From positions 1 to 52,898 of the forward strand of contig JBCCQN010000030.1 of NCBI GenBank assembly GCA_039024315.1: a DNA stretch of 52,898 bases. Reading direction: 5' to 3'. Source of the stretch: JBCAWW01 sp039024315. Lineage in GTDB: Bacteria; Bacteroidota; Bacteroidia; J057. The notes under the pieces are model-generated. The model did not search any database. It was given only the letters and a program-made list of their open reading frames with translations, and had not been told where the DNA came from. The position numbers were made by a program, and so were the translations under genes. This document shows positions 26,731-35,861 of the stretch, piece after piece; position 1 is the stretch's first letter; each line of letters opens with the position of its first letter.

Positions 26731-27384
26731 ATGCGAAATTTTTTGCCACTACTATTTATTCTTTGCTTAAGCTTTACTTCTTGTCTAACCATCACAGAAT
26801 CTTATTATTTTAAAAAGGATGGGTCGGGTAGTATGCACTTTGCCGTAGATATGAGTGAAATGCAAACTTTGCTTGCTTATGCCGATCGCGAACAGGAAGC
26901 CAATTCTCTAGATGATTTATCCTTCGTCGAAGTTGTCAAACTCCTCAAACAAATTGATGGGATATATGAAGTTACGCTCTTAGACGAACCCGCTGAATAC
27001 CGCTGGGGGGTATCTTATGAGTTTGAACATACTGTCGCCCTCAATAAAGCGCTCAACATTTTGCTGATCAACGAACAAAATCAATCTTTTCACCCCTTTA
27101 TTGAATACCACGGCCAGCAGTTTAAAAGCAACCACTTGATGAACAAATTTGTGATGCGAGAAAAGCTGGGTGAAGACGAACGCTTAGCGCCCTTGGCCGA
27201 ACAATTGATGAAGAAGATGGACTATCATATCCACTATGAGTTTGCTCGACCGATCAAAGTGGTCTATGCGCAGCAAGCCGTAGAATTGGAGGGCACAAAG
27301 CCTAAAAAGCTGGATTTATCGGCAAACTTTTGGGAACTAGAGGATGACAAAACCATCCTTGATGCAACCTTGGTCTTAAAATAA
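26731..27384 (+). CDS. Lipoprotein of unknown function
   Basis: 217 residues with lipobox LSFTSC (Cys18), then ITESYYFKKDGSGSMHFAVDMSEM, an opening seen in many Bacteroidota lipoproteins of unknown role. It is a likely periplasm- or outer-membrane-tethered beta-rich protein. It starts 21 nt after the DUF5682 gene, so it could be cotranscribed with it, and ends 1 nt before the next gene. Confidence 0.7.
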   Translation: MRNFLPLLFILCLSFTSCLTITESYYFKKDGSGSMHFAVDMSEMQTLLAYADREQEANSLDDLSFVEVVKLLKQIDGIYEVTLLDEPAEYRWGVSYEFEHTVALNKALNILLINEQNQSFHPFIEYHGQQFKSNHLMNKFVMREKLGEDERLAPLAEQLMKKMDYHIHYEFARPIKVVYAQQAVELEGTKPKKLDLSANFWELEDDKTILDATLVLK

Positions 27385-27385
27385 A

Positions 27386-28627
27386 ATGACCCTACCCCAC
27401 TGGCTCAATGCAAAAAATCTCAGCTGGTTTGGCTGTTTGGTCTGCCTAGCAAGTCTGAGTACCTCTAAGGCCCTTCAGTCCATCTCCATTGGCATCATTG
27501 GAGCTGGGGCGCTTTGGCAAATCTGGGAGGCAAAGAGCCTCAAGGCATTTCTAGAAAACCGATATGCTTGGCTGTTGAGCGCAATTTTAATTCTCACTTT
27601 GGTAAGCTTTTTTTTTACTGAGAATATCCCCCAATGGTCTCGAGATGTGAAAGGAAAAGTACTTTTTTGTTTCATTCCCCTTGCTTTGGGAGGAATGCTG
27701 GACTTTTCAGCGAAGCAATATCGAGGGCTTTGGCTGGTCTTTATGCTTTGTCAAACTACCGTAGCAGGAATCTCTTTGGGCCGATATTTTGCCAATTTTG
27801 AACAAGTAAATGAAGCGATCAGTAAGAATGCCAATATTGACATTATAGGTAATATGAGTCATATCTACTTTGGTTTACTGTTAGCCATCAGTGTGGTGTT
27901 GGGGCTCTATTTGGTGTGGAGATTTAAGCCTATTTTCTCCTCCGGAGAACGCTGGTTCATAGCGGTACTCAGCCTAATCAACCTCATATTTTTACACATT
28001 TTGACCTCGCGCACGGGATTACTTACCTTTTATGTAGGCCTACTGAGTATAGGACTATGGTACAGCCTCAAAAATCGAAAAATATGGCCTATCGCGCTCC
28101 TAGGCAGCCTTATGGTCCTCGCTCCCTTATTGAGTTATAAGCTTATTCCCTCCTTCAAGACCCGAGTAGATGTGACCATTTGGGACATCCAACAATATCA
28201 ACCAGGCTCTCAAATTGCCGCAGACTATTCTTTGGCCTCGAGGATATTTGCCTGGCAAACCGCCCTTGAGATATTTAAGACGAATCCACTTATCGGGGTA
28301 GGCATTGCAGACATTGAAGATGAGATGATCAGCAGAGCTCCTGAGCAGATTCAAAAAGAGAAGCGCCTTAGTAATCCACACAATCAATACCTAGAGTATG
28401 CTGCGGCTTTTGGCATTCTGGGTTTGTGCTGGTTGGCTTTGGCCTTGTATTTACCTTGGAATGTACTGCAGCTAAAAAATCATTGGCTAGGAGTTGCATT
28501 TCTCGTCATGTATGCAACAGGCATGGTATTTGAGTCGTTATTAGAAAGGCAAGTTGGTATCTGTTTGTTCTGTTTTTTTATTTACCTTTTAACTGACTTT
28601 CAACGAATTGAGCTTCGAGGAGACTAA
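27386..28627 (+). CDS. O-antigen ligase/polymerase-like membrane protein (Wzy_C)
   Basis: 413 residues with about 11-12 membrane helices. The large loop holds NPHNQYLEYAAAFG, the family's conserved NPHN motif, and TSRTGLLTFYVGL. Family members join O-antigen to lipid A-core or polymerise polysaccharide at the outer face of the inner membrane. No other glycan genes are nearby, so the substrate is open. The gap to the upstream gene is 1 nt. Confidence 0.82.
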   Translation: MTLPHWLNAKNLSWFGCLVCLASLSTSKALQSISIGIIGAGALWQIWEAKSLKAFLENRYAWLLSAILILTLVSFFFTENIPQWSRDVKGKVLFCFIPLALGGMLDFSAKQYRGLWLVFMLCQTTVAGISLGRYFANFEQVNEAISKNANIDIIGNMSHIYFGLLLAISVVLGLYLVWRFKPIFSSGERWFIAVLSLINLIFLHILTSRTGLLTFYVGLLSIGLWYSLKNRKIWPIALLGSLMVLAPLLSYKLIPSFKTRVDVTIWDIQQYQPGSQIAADYSLASRIFAWQTALEIFKTNPLIGVGIADIEDEMISRAPEQIQKEKRLSNPHNQYLEYAAAFGILGLCWLALALYLPWNVLQLKNHWLGVAFLVMYATGMVFESLLERQVGICLFCFFIYLLTDFQRIELRGD

Positions 28628-28657
28628 AACTTAGCTCAGTTACCACAATCAAATTAT

Positions 28658-29812
28658 ATGCGCATCCGAGAATCTTTTTTTCCCTTGCAGCAATGGCGTA
28701 CTTGGATAGTACTCCCTCTTATGCTATTAGGTCTGCAAAGCTTCGTACATGCCCAAAATAGCTATACACTTGTAGGCGAAAGAGGGGGAGAGCAATATTT
28801 TGCAAAAATGCATGTTGTCTCCAAAGGAGAAACCCTCTATGGCCTATCTCGATTGTACAAAGTAAGCATCAACGAAATCAAAACTTGGAATGGCCTCCAC
28901 TCCAATACCATAGATGTAGGCCAAAGGCTCATCATTGAAACTCCCGCTCAAGAAAGCACCTCTACAAGTACTACCGAAAGTGAAGTAGCCAAGAGTGGTC
29001 CCGATAGAGGCACAGAAGAAATTGCTTTTGAAAGCCACCTCTCAGATTTATTTTCTAACCCCAATCCTCCCACCAACCAAGGCTGGGAAACCGAGTCCAT
29101 GGACAATTCGGAGTGGTCTCCTTTTGGTGGGGGCATGAATAGTAGAGGCGAGGCAAAAGAACAAACTAGCTTCACTAGACGCAGTGGTTCACAAGAGACT
29201 GCCAGTGAAGCAGATGCTCCAAGCGTGAGAATCAAACAAGTTTACTATCAAGTAAAAAGAGGAGACGATATCTACAGTATTGCCGACAAATATAAAGTCC
29301 GTGTAGATCAATTGAGAGCATGGAACGCTGTGGTTGAAGTAGTACCTGGAGATGTAATCGTAGTGGCAAAACGCGAAATCGTTTCGCCAACGACTAATGC
29401 TAGCAATAGCAGTAAGCAAAGAGGCATTCCCAGCCGTAGCATGACTGCCCCATTGGACGCACGGCCTTCTAGCACCACTAGCCCTACGACCGCTTACAGA
29501 GGAGGCGATCTCAATGCCGGAGTGATGCGCTCAGATCAGGAGTACCTCGGCAACTGGATGGAAAAAGGCGCTTTTATTCCTTATGAAGGTGAAAAATACA
29601 AAAGCACTCGCTTTTATGGCCTACACAAAAGCTTGCCTATTGGCAGTACCTTCAAAGTTATGATTCCTGGTAACAGCGGCTACTTTGAAGTTAAAGTAGT
29701 TGGTCGATTAGAAGCCGAAAAAAATGCCATTGCGGCCCTTTCTTATGATACTATCCGTCTATTGGAGGGAGGAATTCAGCAATCAGAGGTAACTATTTAC
29801 TATGATAAATAA
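28658..29812 (+). CDS. Secreted protein with two LysM domains and an RlpA-like C-terminus
   Basis: 384 residues: signal peptide ending near VHAQ (33), LysM 1 (about 49-95; VVSKGETLYGLSRLYKVSI), a Ser/Thr-rich linker, and LysM 2 (about 195-240; VKRGDDIYSIADKYKVRVD). A second linker leads to a C-terminal region (about 300-384; GLHKSLPIGSTFKV, VKVVGRLEAEKNAIAALS) that resembles the double-psi beta-barrel of RlpA proteins, without clear catalytic residues. It probably binds peptidoglycan and localises at the wall. A strong terminator follows at 29841. Confidence 0.8.
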   Translation: MRIRESFFPLQQWRTWIVLPLMLLGLQSFVHAQNSYTLVGERGGEQYFAKMHVVSKGETLYGLSRLYKVSINEIKTWNGLHSNTIDVGQRLIIETPAQESTSTSTTESEVAKSGPDRGTEEIAFESHLSDLFSNPNPPTNQGWETESMDNSEWSPFGGGMNSRGEAKEQTSFTRRSGSQETASEADAPSVRIKQVYYQVKRGDDIYSIADKYKVRVDQLRAWNAVVEVVPGDVIVVAKREIVSPTTNASNSSKQRGIPSRSMTAPLDARPSSTTSPTTAYRGGDLNAGVMRSDQEYLGNWMEKGAFIPYEGEKYKSTRFYGLHKSLPIGSTFKVMIPGNSGYFEVKVVGRLEAEKNAIAALSYDTIRLLEGGIQQSEVTIYYDK

Positions 29813-29840
29813 ATAGCATTTGTTACTTTGAACAATATCT

Positions 29841-29872
29841 AAGCTGTAAGGATGACCTTACAGCTTTTTTTT
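29841..29872 (+). terminator. Strong terminator directly before a start codon
   Basis: AAGCTGTAAGG (29841-29851) pairs perfectly with CCTTACAGCTT (29856-29866) around atga, followed by a run of eight T to 29872. The next start codon is only 5 nt further on, so this element may also control that gene. Confidence 0.9.
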
Positions 29873-29876
29873 GCCT

Positions 29877-30815
29877 ATGATCTATGTCAAAACAAGCTTA
29901 GAAGCTGCTTGGAATAAATACGTTGGTGAGACCAGACACCGATTTTATGAGTTTTCGCAGATAAGCCTCATAATCATCATTTATGAGGTACTGGCAGCAG
30001 TTGCTTTTGGCGATCGCATCGATACTTATGGCCAAGATGACATTTGGTTTCGCTTTTTTCACCAATATTTCCCCCTAGCTCGTATTGCCCTCGAAGCTTG
30101 GGTACTCTATTTCTATGGTAGGCTCGCCTATATGGACTGGTATGGAATACCTGATAGTCAAGAACTCAAAAAGCTAGCAGAGGAGAACAAAAAGAACCGT
30201 AATAAGAAGAAGAAGAAAAAACAAAAGTTCAGCGAGAAGGTAAATTGGTATTACTGGTTTACCAATCTACTAGAAGGATTTGTCTATGGAGCCTTGATCT
30301 ATATTTTGCTCAAATATGTGATCTTTTTGTTGTTAAATATCTTTTTGGGGGAAGTAAGTATCGGCACCCCGCTAGACACCAATCCTATCCTTCGGGACTA
30401 TCAGACCAATTTCCTTCAAGACATCGCCTTTTCTATCGGCAGTGGTTTTTACGAAGAGATTATTTTTCGTCTGCTAATTTTTACTGTTTTACTCTTTCTA
30501 ACCAAACAATTCAAACTTTTTAAGGGAGTAGAGACCGAAGATTTCAAATTGCATTCTACTAGCAAAATCAGTTTTAAGATACCCAAGTTCAAAGCCAAGC
30601 AGAGTGGTAGCTTAAGTATGATTCTCTTCGCCTGTCTATTGTATGCTTTCTCTCACTCTATCTTGCCCTTTAGTGATCATTTTGGAATTTTCCCCCTTTT
30701 ATTTCGATTCTTTTTTGGCTTAATCATGTACCGTATCTTTGTGTGGAGAAATAAGATTTCTGTTGTCATCTGGACGCATATTATGTATAATCTTTTATAC
30801 TTCGCCCTAGCTTAA
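29877..30815 (+). CDS. CPBP-family intramembrane metalloprotease
   Basis: 312 residues from the ATG at 29877; the frame also includes a TTG at 29871, but that lies in the terminator T-run. Several membrane helices, a highly basic cytoplasmic loop (about 104-115, mostly Lys), and the family motifs FYEEIIFRLL (EExxxR), AFSHSILPF and WTHIMYNLL supply the Glu and His metal ligands. Relatives are Rce1-type proteases, and some give bacteriocin immunity. The substrate is unknown. Confidence 0.85.
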   Translation: MIYVKTSLEAAWNKYVGETRHRFYEFSQISLIIIIYEVLAAVAFGDRIDTYGQDDIWFRFFHQYFPLARIALEAWVLYFYGRLAYMDWYGIPDSQELKKLAEENKKNRNKKKKKKQKFSEKVNWYYWFTNLLEGFVYGALIYILLKYVIFLLLNIFLGEVSIGTPLDTNPILRDYQTNFLQDIAFSIGSGFYEEIIFRLLIFTVLLFLTKQFKLFKGVETEDFKLHSTSKISFKIPKFKAKQSGSLSMILFACLLYAFSHSILPFSDHFGIFPLLFRFFFGLIMYRIFVWRNKISVVIWTHIMYNLLYFALA

Positions 30816-30829
30816 ACTGCTATATATCA

Positions 30830-32197
30830 ATGATATACCCGAACATTGTCGCCACTATCGGCGATACCCCCCTTGTCAAGCTCAATCAAGTTGCAGACCA
30901 TATCAAAGCAACCGTAGTAGCCAAAGTTGAATATTTCAATCCTGGCAATAGTATCAAAGACCGCATTGCTATCAAGATGGTAGAGGATGCCGAAAGAAGC
31001 GGAAAACTCAAACCGGGAGGTACGATCATTGAAGGTACCTCCGGAAATACTGGCATGGGCTTAGCTTTGGCTGCCATCGTAAAAGGCTATCGCTGCATCT
31101 TTACCATGGCCGACAAGCAATCCCAAGAAAAAATTGATATCCTCAGAGCGGTGGGAGCGGAGGTCATCGTTTGTCCAACAGCAGTGGAACCAGAGGATCC
31201 TCGTTCCTACTACAGTGTTTCGGCTAGGCTCGCCAAGGAGATTCCGAACTCCATCTACATGAACCAATATGACAACCTGAGCAATTGGCAGGCTCATTAT
31301 GAAGGCACAGGCCCCGAAATATGGAAACAAACCGAAGGAAAAATCACTCACCTAGTTGCAGGTATGGGGACCTGTGGCACCATCGTTGGCATCTCCCGTT
31401 ATCTAAAAGAGCAAAATCCTGATATCCAAGTAGTAGGTATCGATACCTATGGCTCTGTCTTCAAAAAATTGCATGAGACCGGAGAATTTGACGAAAAGGA
31501 GATTTATTCCTATCTGACCGAAGGCATCGGAGAAGATATCGTACCAGAAAATTGCGATATGTCTGTCATCGACAAAATCATCAAGGTAACCGATCAAGAC
31601 TCTGCCTTGATGACCCGAAAGATGGCGCGTACAGAAGGGCTTTTTATCGGTTGGTCCTGTGGCTCTGCCGTTCATGGCGCGCTAGAATACGCTCGTGATC
31701 TTCCCAAAGACGCATTGGTAGTGGTCATCTTGCCTGATCATGGCACCCGCTATCTCGGCAAAGTCTACAATGATGTCTGGATGCAAAATCATGATTTTCT
31801 CACCCAAGACAGTATTCTCACGGCTGGGGAGATTATCAAACTAAAGACTCAGCAAGGCAAGGTTCTTCTCCTAGACGAAGAGCAACCTTTGATGGAAGCC
31901 ATTCAGCTCATGAGAGAACAAAATGTCTCCCAAATTCCCGTTACCCAAGCCGGCGAAATCATTGGAAGCCTCAACGAAAGTCGTGTTCTCAACACCATTT
32001 TGGACAACCCTAGCCTCAAAAATGGTCCTATCAGCCAAGCAATGGGGGATGCCTTTCCCTTTGTATTGGAAACAACTCGCATGGACGTTATCTCTAAGCT
32101 AATCAATAAAGATACTCCAGCTGTCCTAGTCAAAAAAGACAGTGGAGATTTAGACATCATAACTGAGTACGATCTGATCCAAGTACTTTCACGGTAA
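30830..32197 (+). CDS. Cystathionine beta-synthase-like PLP enzyme with two CBS domains
   Basis: 455 residues: a fold-type II PLP domain (1-315) with the Schiff-base lysine K43 in NPGNSIKDR, substrate/phosphate loops GTSGNTGMG and GMGTCGTIVG, then a CBS pair (about 330-455; QLMREQNVSQIPVTQAGEIIG). This is the layout of bacterial cystathionine beta-synthases. It makes cystathionine from serine and homocysteine, or acts as a cysteine synthase; the CBS pair suggests allosteric control. It starts 14 nt after the CPBP gene. Confidence 0.9.
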   Translation: MIYPNIVATIGDTPLVKLNQVADHIKATVVAKVEYFNPGNSIKDRIAIKMVEDAERSGKLKPGGTIIEGTSGNTGMGLALAAIVKGYRCIFTMADKQSQEKIDILRAVGAEVIVCPTAVEPEDPRSYYSVSARLAKEIPNSIYMNQYDNLSNWQAHYEGTGPEIWKQTEGKITHLVAGMGTCGTIVGISRYLKEQNPDIQVVGIDTYGSVFKKLHETGEFDEKEIYSYLTEGIGEDIVPENCDMSVIDKIIKVTDQDSALMTRKMARTEGLFIGWSCGSAVHGALEYARDLPKDALVVVILPDHGTRYLGKVYNDVWMQNHDFLTQDSILTAGEIIKLKTQQGKVLLLDEEQPLMEAIQLMREQNVSQIPVTQAGEIIGSLNESRVLNTILDNPSLKNGPISQAMGDAFPFVLETTRMDVISKLINKDTPAVLVKKDSGDLDIITEYDLIQVLSR

Positions 32198-32226
32198 TTC
32201 CGGAATATTTTCGGAGTCGATGGTAC

Positions 32227-32265
32227 GAATTCACGGACAAAACGGTTGCTTTTGCCCGTGAATTC
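32227..32265. repeat. Strong inverted repeat after the beta-synthase gene
   Basis: GAATTCACGG-a-CAAAA and TTTTG-c-CCGTGAATTC form a 15-bp stem with one mismatch around a 7-nt loop. There is no T-run downstream. It is 29 nt after the stop and overlaps the promoter region of the next gene. Confidence 0.7.
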
Positions 32266-32275
32266 CTTAACTTTG
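32245..32275 (+). promoter_or_regulatory. Candidate promoter of the 32310 lipoprotein gene
   Basis: -7 box TAACTTTG (32268-32275, perfect) with GTTG (32245-32248) 19 nt upstream as the -33 box. The upstream box lies in the loop of the inverted repeat, so folding could compete with initiation. Confidence 0.5.
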
Positions 32276-32309
32276 GCCTAAGCCCCTCCGTCGAATACCC
32301 TTACTCAAC

Positions 32310-32972
32310 ATGAACCGGATTGCCCTAATATTGGCCCTCTTTCTACCCGCTTGTAGCCTTCTTTCGCCTGAAAATGATGAAGAATCTTCCGCTCCTATGG
32401 GCGAATATGAAACCTCCTTTCCCAGTTTAAGCTGGCAACAGGGAGATACCCTTACGCTCCCCAATTTTCAGTTTGGCAGTTCTCCGGAAGCAGTTGGCTA
32501 CGATTCAACGCTCCAAATTCCAGCCCATGCTTTCAATCAAATGTTGCCCTCAACGCTTCTCGAACAAGCTAGCTTTGATAGTAGCGCTAGACATTTTCCG
32601 CTGGGTGCATTAGCGTTTAGCGAAGCTAAAAAAGTGTATATAGTTGGGGTGTATGAGGACTTTCACACCTTTCACACTCAACTGTTTTTATATGACTCCT
32701 TGGAGGAACGTTTTACTTATACCCAGTCATTGGCCTACCTTATTGGCGGGGGTGGTTTTCTGAGCGTACGCAAGGCATGGATGGCAGACATTAACCTAGA
32801 CCAACAACCCGACCTCATTTACCGTAAAGAGGAACTCTATAACTCACCCGATCCGGAGCATTCTTATTTCCTCGATACCCTGCGGGCAGAAGTATGGGAT
32901 GGTGCTCGCTTCAACACCTACCAAATGGCAGACATTGCCCAGTTCAAAGAAGTATTCGCGATGGAGGATTGA
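32310..32972 (+). CDS. Lipoprotein of unknown function
   Basis: 220 residues with lipobox LFLPAC (Cys15). A segment ADINLDQQPDLIYRK resembles the Ca-binding turn of VCBS/FG-GAP repeats, which suggests a fragment of a propeller-like fold. No enzyme motif is visible. It stands alone with its own candidate promoter. Confidence 0.65.
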   Translation: MNRIALILALFLPACSLLSPENDEESSAPMGEYETSFPSLSWQQGDTLTLPNFQFGSSPEAVGYDSTLQIPAHAFNQMLPSTLLEQASFDSSARHFPLGALAFSEAKKVYIVGVYEDFHTFHTQLFLYDSLEERFTYTQSLAYLIGGGGFLSVRKAWMADINLDQQPDLIYRKEELYNSPDPEHSYFLDTLRAEVWDGARFNTYQMADIAQFKEVFAMED

Positions 32973-33076
32973 TGCCTGTGCTCTCTAAGGATCGTGAACA
33001 AAATAACTGTCCGATTTGGCTCAAATCCTAGAGTCTTTCTACTTTCAATGGTTTTGGAAGAGGGGTCCTACTCTGT

Positions 33077-33115
33077 AGAACGCTTAAGCCAGGTGAGAAC
33101 TCAACTAAGCGTTCT
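33077..33115. repeat. Perfect inverted pair of REP-like half sites
   Basis: AGAACGCTTA (33077-33086) and TAAGCGTTCT (33106-33115), continuing as GCGAAGC, are perfect 10-bp inverted repeats with a 19-nt loop. The sequence family is the same as the REP-like motif elsewhere. The 297-nt intergenic region around it holds this and MITE copy 3 and nothing else visible. Confidence 0.65.
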
Positions 33116-33164
33116 GCGAAGCAGTCATCTAAAATCGTGAACCAGCCGCCGCTACTCTAAGCAA

Positions 33165-33263
33165 AGAGTAAAAAGTGTGTAGTACAGAGAGAAAGGCCTA
33201 GATGAACCGTATTGCCTCATTCTTCTAGGTCTTTACACTGGATATTATTGTCTAAGTACTTAA
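33165..33263 (+). repeat. MITE-like inverted-repeat element, copy 3
   Basis: Shares AGTAAAAAGT, CTAGATGAACCGTATTGC, TAGGTCTT and TTGTCTAAGTACTTAA with copies 1 and 2. It ends just before the 3' end of the minus-strand gene at 33270. Confidence 0.7.
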
Positions 33264-33269
33264 AGGGAA

Positions 33270-33977
33270 TTACTTCAGCATGCGTAACATTTTACGCTTT
33301 ACTACTGGGAGGATGGAAGGTACTTCTGGATAAAGTTGCCTTGAAAGCGCTAGATAGGTCGCAGGGTTGGGAAGCTCTGTATAACTTTTGATGAGGCTTC
33401 GCTTCATTTGTTCATAATTATTGGCGAGGCTGAGCTCAAATGATTCGACATGTCGAAAGCTAATGCCGTAATAGTTTTCTTCTACATTTTCGAAAAACGA
33501 GATCCGATAAGCAAAGGCTTTGACGGCTTTATAAGCTTCAAATTGCAAAAGCAAATATCCTTCCTGACGATACAAGGGCGTAATCCCAATGGGTTCTATC
33601 CGAACATCCGCTTCGATGGTTTCATAGATTTCTTTGCCTGATCTAAGACTGGCTTTTATTTCGGGTAGGGCATACTCAACGATACTGCCAATCTCTTGCA
33701 GATCAGGATTTTCTTGAATCTTTGGCTCGTACTGAAGCTTCATTTTGCGAAACTCCTCAACATTTAATTGATTGGGAAACTTACCCCTCAATTTGTTACG
33801 GCCTTCATGAAACTGATGCAGGTTTTGATAATGAGAAACTAAATCCGAAAAAGCAGGATAAAGCTTGAACTCAGCAAACTCACGACTCACCTGATTTAGG
33901 TAGGCCAAGAGCACATATTTCTTGTATTCAAAATCTAGGGTCCCTTCTAAAAACCAGTCATTGCTCAGATTCTTCAT
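33270..33977 (-). CDS. Conserved Bacteroidota protein of unknown function
   Basis: 235 residues from the ATG at 33977 (MKNLSNDWFLEGTLDFEYKKYVLLAYL). A longer frame to 34046 would start too close to the upstream gene's end. The opening and LYPAFSDLVSHYQNL are conserved in a Bacteroidota family without a known role. It is soluble and cytoplasmic, mixed alpha/beta. It lies downstream of the ArsC-like and pncB genes on the same strand. Confidence 0.7.
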   Translation of the reverse strand: MKNLSNDWFLEGTLDFEYKKYVLLAYLNQVSREFAEFKLYPAFSDLVSHYQNLHQFHEGRNKLRGKFPNQLNVEEFRKMKLQYEPKIQENPDLQEIGSIVEYALPEIKASLRSGKEIYETIEADVRIEPIGITPLYRQEGYLLLQFEAYKAVKAFAYRISFFENVEENYYGISFRHVESFELSLANNYEQMKRSLIKSYTELPNPATYLALSRQLYPEVPSILPVVKRKMLRMLK

Positions 33978-34061
33978 AATAGAATATACGAATTTCCACA
34001 TATAAAATCTGGCAAAAGCCCCCACAAATCTTAAGCAGCTAAACACGCTTGCAAACTTATC

Positions 34062-34415
34062 TCAAGCGTTTAAGGCCTCTTGGGCAGCTGCGACTACTTT
34101 CTTGGTATTACCCACAAAAATTTGGTCCTCTAACACTAATACAGGGCGCTTGAGAAAGGTATATTCGTCCAAAATCAAAGCCTTGTAATCCTCTTCACTC
34201 AACTCCTTTTCATGCAAACCCATTCCTCGATATTTTCTAGCTCTGCGGCTAAACAAGGCTTCATAAGAGCCTGCTAAGCGATACATCTCTTCGATTTGCT
34301 CAGGAGTGATAGGCTCAGTCTTTATATCCTGCATCTCTACCTCTGGGCCCAGACTTAGTTCTTGGATGATGCGGGCGCAGGTGTCGCAGCTAGATAGATA
34401 ATAAAACTTACTCAT
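34062..34415 (-). CDS. ArsC/Spx-like (YffB-type) thioredoxin-fold protein
   Basis: 117 residues with CDTC near the N-terminus (Cys10, Cys13), ITPEQIEEMYRLAG and a C-terminal TFLKRPVLVLEDQIFVGN that matches the ArsC-family LIRRPIV region. True arsenate reductases carry an Arg triad that I cannot confirm here, so a regulator or general reductase role is as likely. It overlaps the pncB stop by 8 nt, so it is translationally coupled to pncB. Confidence 0.82.
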   Translation of the reverse strand: MSKFYYLSSCDTCARIIQELSLGPEVEMQDIKTEPITPEQIEEMYRLAGSYEALFSRRARKYRGMGLHEKELSEEDYKALILDEYTFLKRPVLVLEDQIFVGNTKKVVAAAQEALNA

Positions 34416-35859
34416 TAGTTTCAGCGTTTTGCAAAGACTGGATCAATGCGTCTTTGGTATGTTGAAGCTCGGCCTCTAAGCCTACGGGAAAAACTTCGGG
34501 CTCATCAAGTGCCTGAAACGCCTCTCCCAATTGGCTCAACTCTGCTTGACAAAGGGATCTAACGTTCTCCAGAAGAGGAATCTCATAGACCAATCGGCCT
34601 TTCTCAAAAATGGGTAATAATAGGTCCTCTTCTGCATAAGGCTGCCAAAGCTTTGCTTCGCCTGCAAAAGTAGTAAATTCTCCTTTGGGTTGAGTGCCCA
34701 TCTCATTCCAGATTATATCTCCGTTTAGCTTACCATCTTTATCACGGCTGCGCCGAACGTTTAACACGCCCGGATTAGAGACTTTGATCTTTTGCTCTGA
34801 AAGCTTCACTTTGTAATCCCACTCCCCAGCTTCGTTTTTTAAAGCCGCCAATTTATAAACTCCCCCCAATGCAGGCTGGTCGTAGGCAGTCGCTAAGCGG
34901 GTCCCAATGCCCCAGACATTGATCTTAGCGCCTTTTGCTTTTAGCTCACGCATGCGGTATTCGTCTAGATCATTACTAGCCACAATACTTGCATGGGGAA
35001 AACCCGCTTCATCTAAGATTTTTCGAGCCTCAATACTCAATGCGGCAAGATCGCCTGAATCAAGGCGTACCCCCAACATTTCATGTCCCTTGGACCTAAG
35101 CTTTTTTCCAATTTCAATGGCTTTATAAACTCCCTCAATCGTATCATAGGTATCTACCAAAAAAATACAATTGTTGGGCATGGCTTCAGCATAGTTTTCA
35201 AAAGCTTCTTCCTCGGTATCAAAACTCATCACCCAGCTATGTGCGTGAGTACCCTTGATCGGGATACCGTATTGATAACCGGCTAATACATTAGAAGTAC
35301 CCACGCAGCCACCGATATAAGCGGCTCTACTAGCGCCTACTCCCCCATCCGGCCCTTGGGCACGTCGTAACCCAAATTCTAATACGGGGTCTCCTCCGGC
35401 GGCTTTGACGATCCGACTAGCTTTGCTCGCGATCAGGGTCGAAAAGTTGATAATGTTGAGCAGAGCTGTTTCTAGCAATTGGCACTGCAACAAAGGTCCT
35501 TGCACTCTCATCAAGGGCTCATGTGCAAAGACTAGCCTCCCTTCAGGGATAGCAGCAATATCACAGCTTAACTTCAGATCACGGAGATAATCAAGAAAAT
35601 CATCTTCAAACAAGGCCTTCCCATCATTGCCTTTTAATTGACTCAAATAAGTCAGCTCTGACTCAGAAAAGCGAAAGGCACTGAGCCATTCAATGGCCAG
35701 CTCTAAACCTGCCGCAATAGCATAACTACCTTTAAAGGGAGGCTTACGAAAGAACAAATGAAACACTGCCTCTTGCTCATGGACATCTTGTTTCCAATAA
35801 GCGTAGGCCATGGTCAATTGGTATAGATCGGTGAGTAAGGGAGATAGTGAGGCAAACAT
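34408..35859 (-). CDS. pncB: Nicotinate phosphoribosyltransferase
   Basis: 483 residues, the usual length for the larger PncB type. LTDLYQLTMAYAYW at the N-terminus, LEFGLRRAQGPDGG, GTHAHSWVMSF and GVRLDSGDLAALS are family signatures. It converts nicotinate and PRPP to nicotinate mononucleotide in the salvage route to NAD. A palindrome sits 2 nt upstream of the start codon and may be an operator. Confidence 0.93.
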   Translation of the reverse strand: MFASLSPLLTDLYQLTMAYAYWKQDVHEQEAVFHLFFRKPPFKGSYAIAAGLELAIEWLSAFRFSESELTYLSQLKGNDGKALFEDDFLDYLRDLKLSCDIAAIPEGRLVFAHEPLMRVQGPLLQCQLLETALLNIINFSTLIASKASRIVKAAGGDPVLEFGLRRAQGPDGGVGASRAAYIGGCVGTSNVLAGYQYGIPIKGTHAHSWVMSFDTEEEAFENYAEAMPNNCIFLVDTYDTIEGVYKAIEIGKKLRSKGHEMLGVRLDSGDLAALSIEARKILDEAGFPHASIVASNDLDEYRMRELKAKGAKINVWGIGTRLATAYDQPALGGVYKLAALKNEAGEWDYKVKLSEQKIKVSNPGVLNVRRSRDKDGKLNGDIIWNEMGTQPKGEFTTFAGEAKLWQPYAEEDLLLPIFEKGRLVYEIPLLENVRSLCQAELSQLGEAFQALDEPEVFPVGLEAELQHTKDALIQSLQNAETNE

Positions 35860-35861
35860 TT

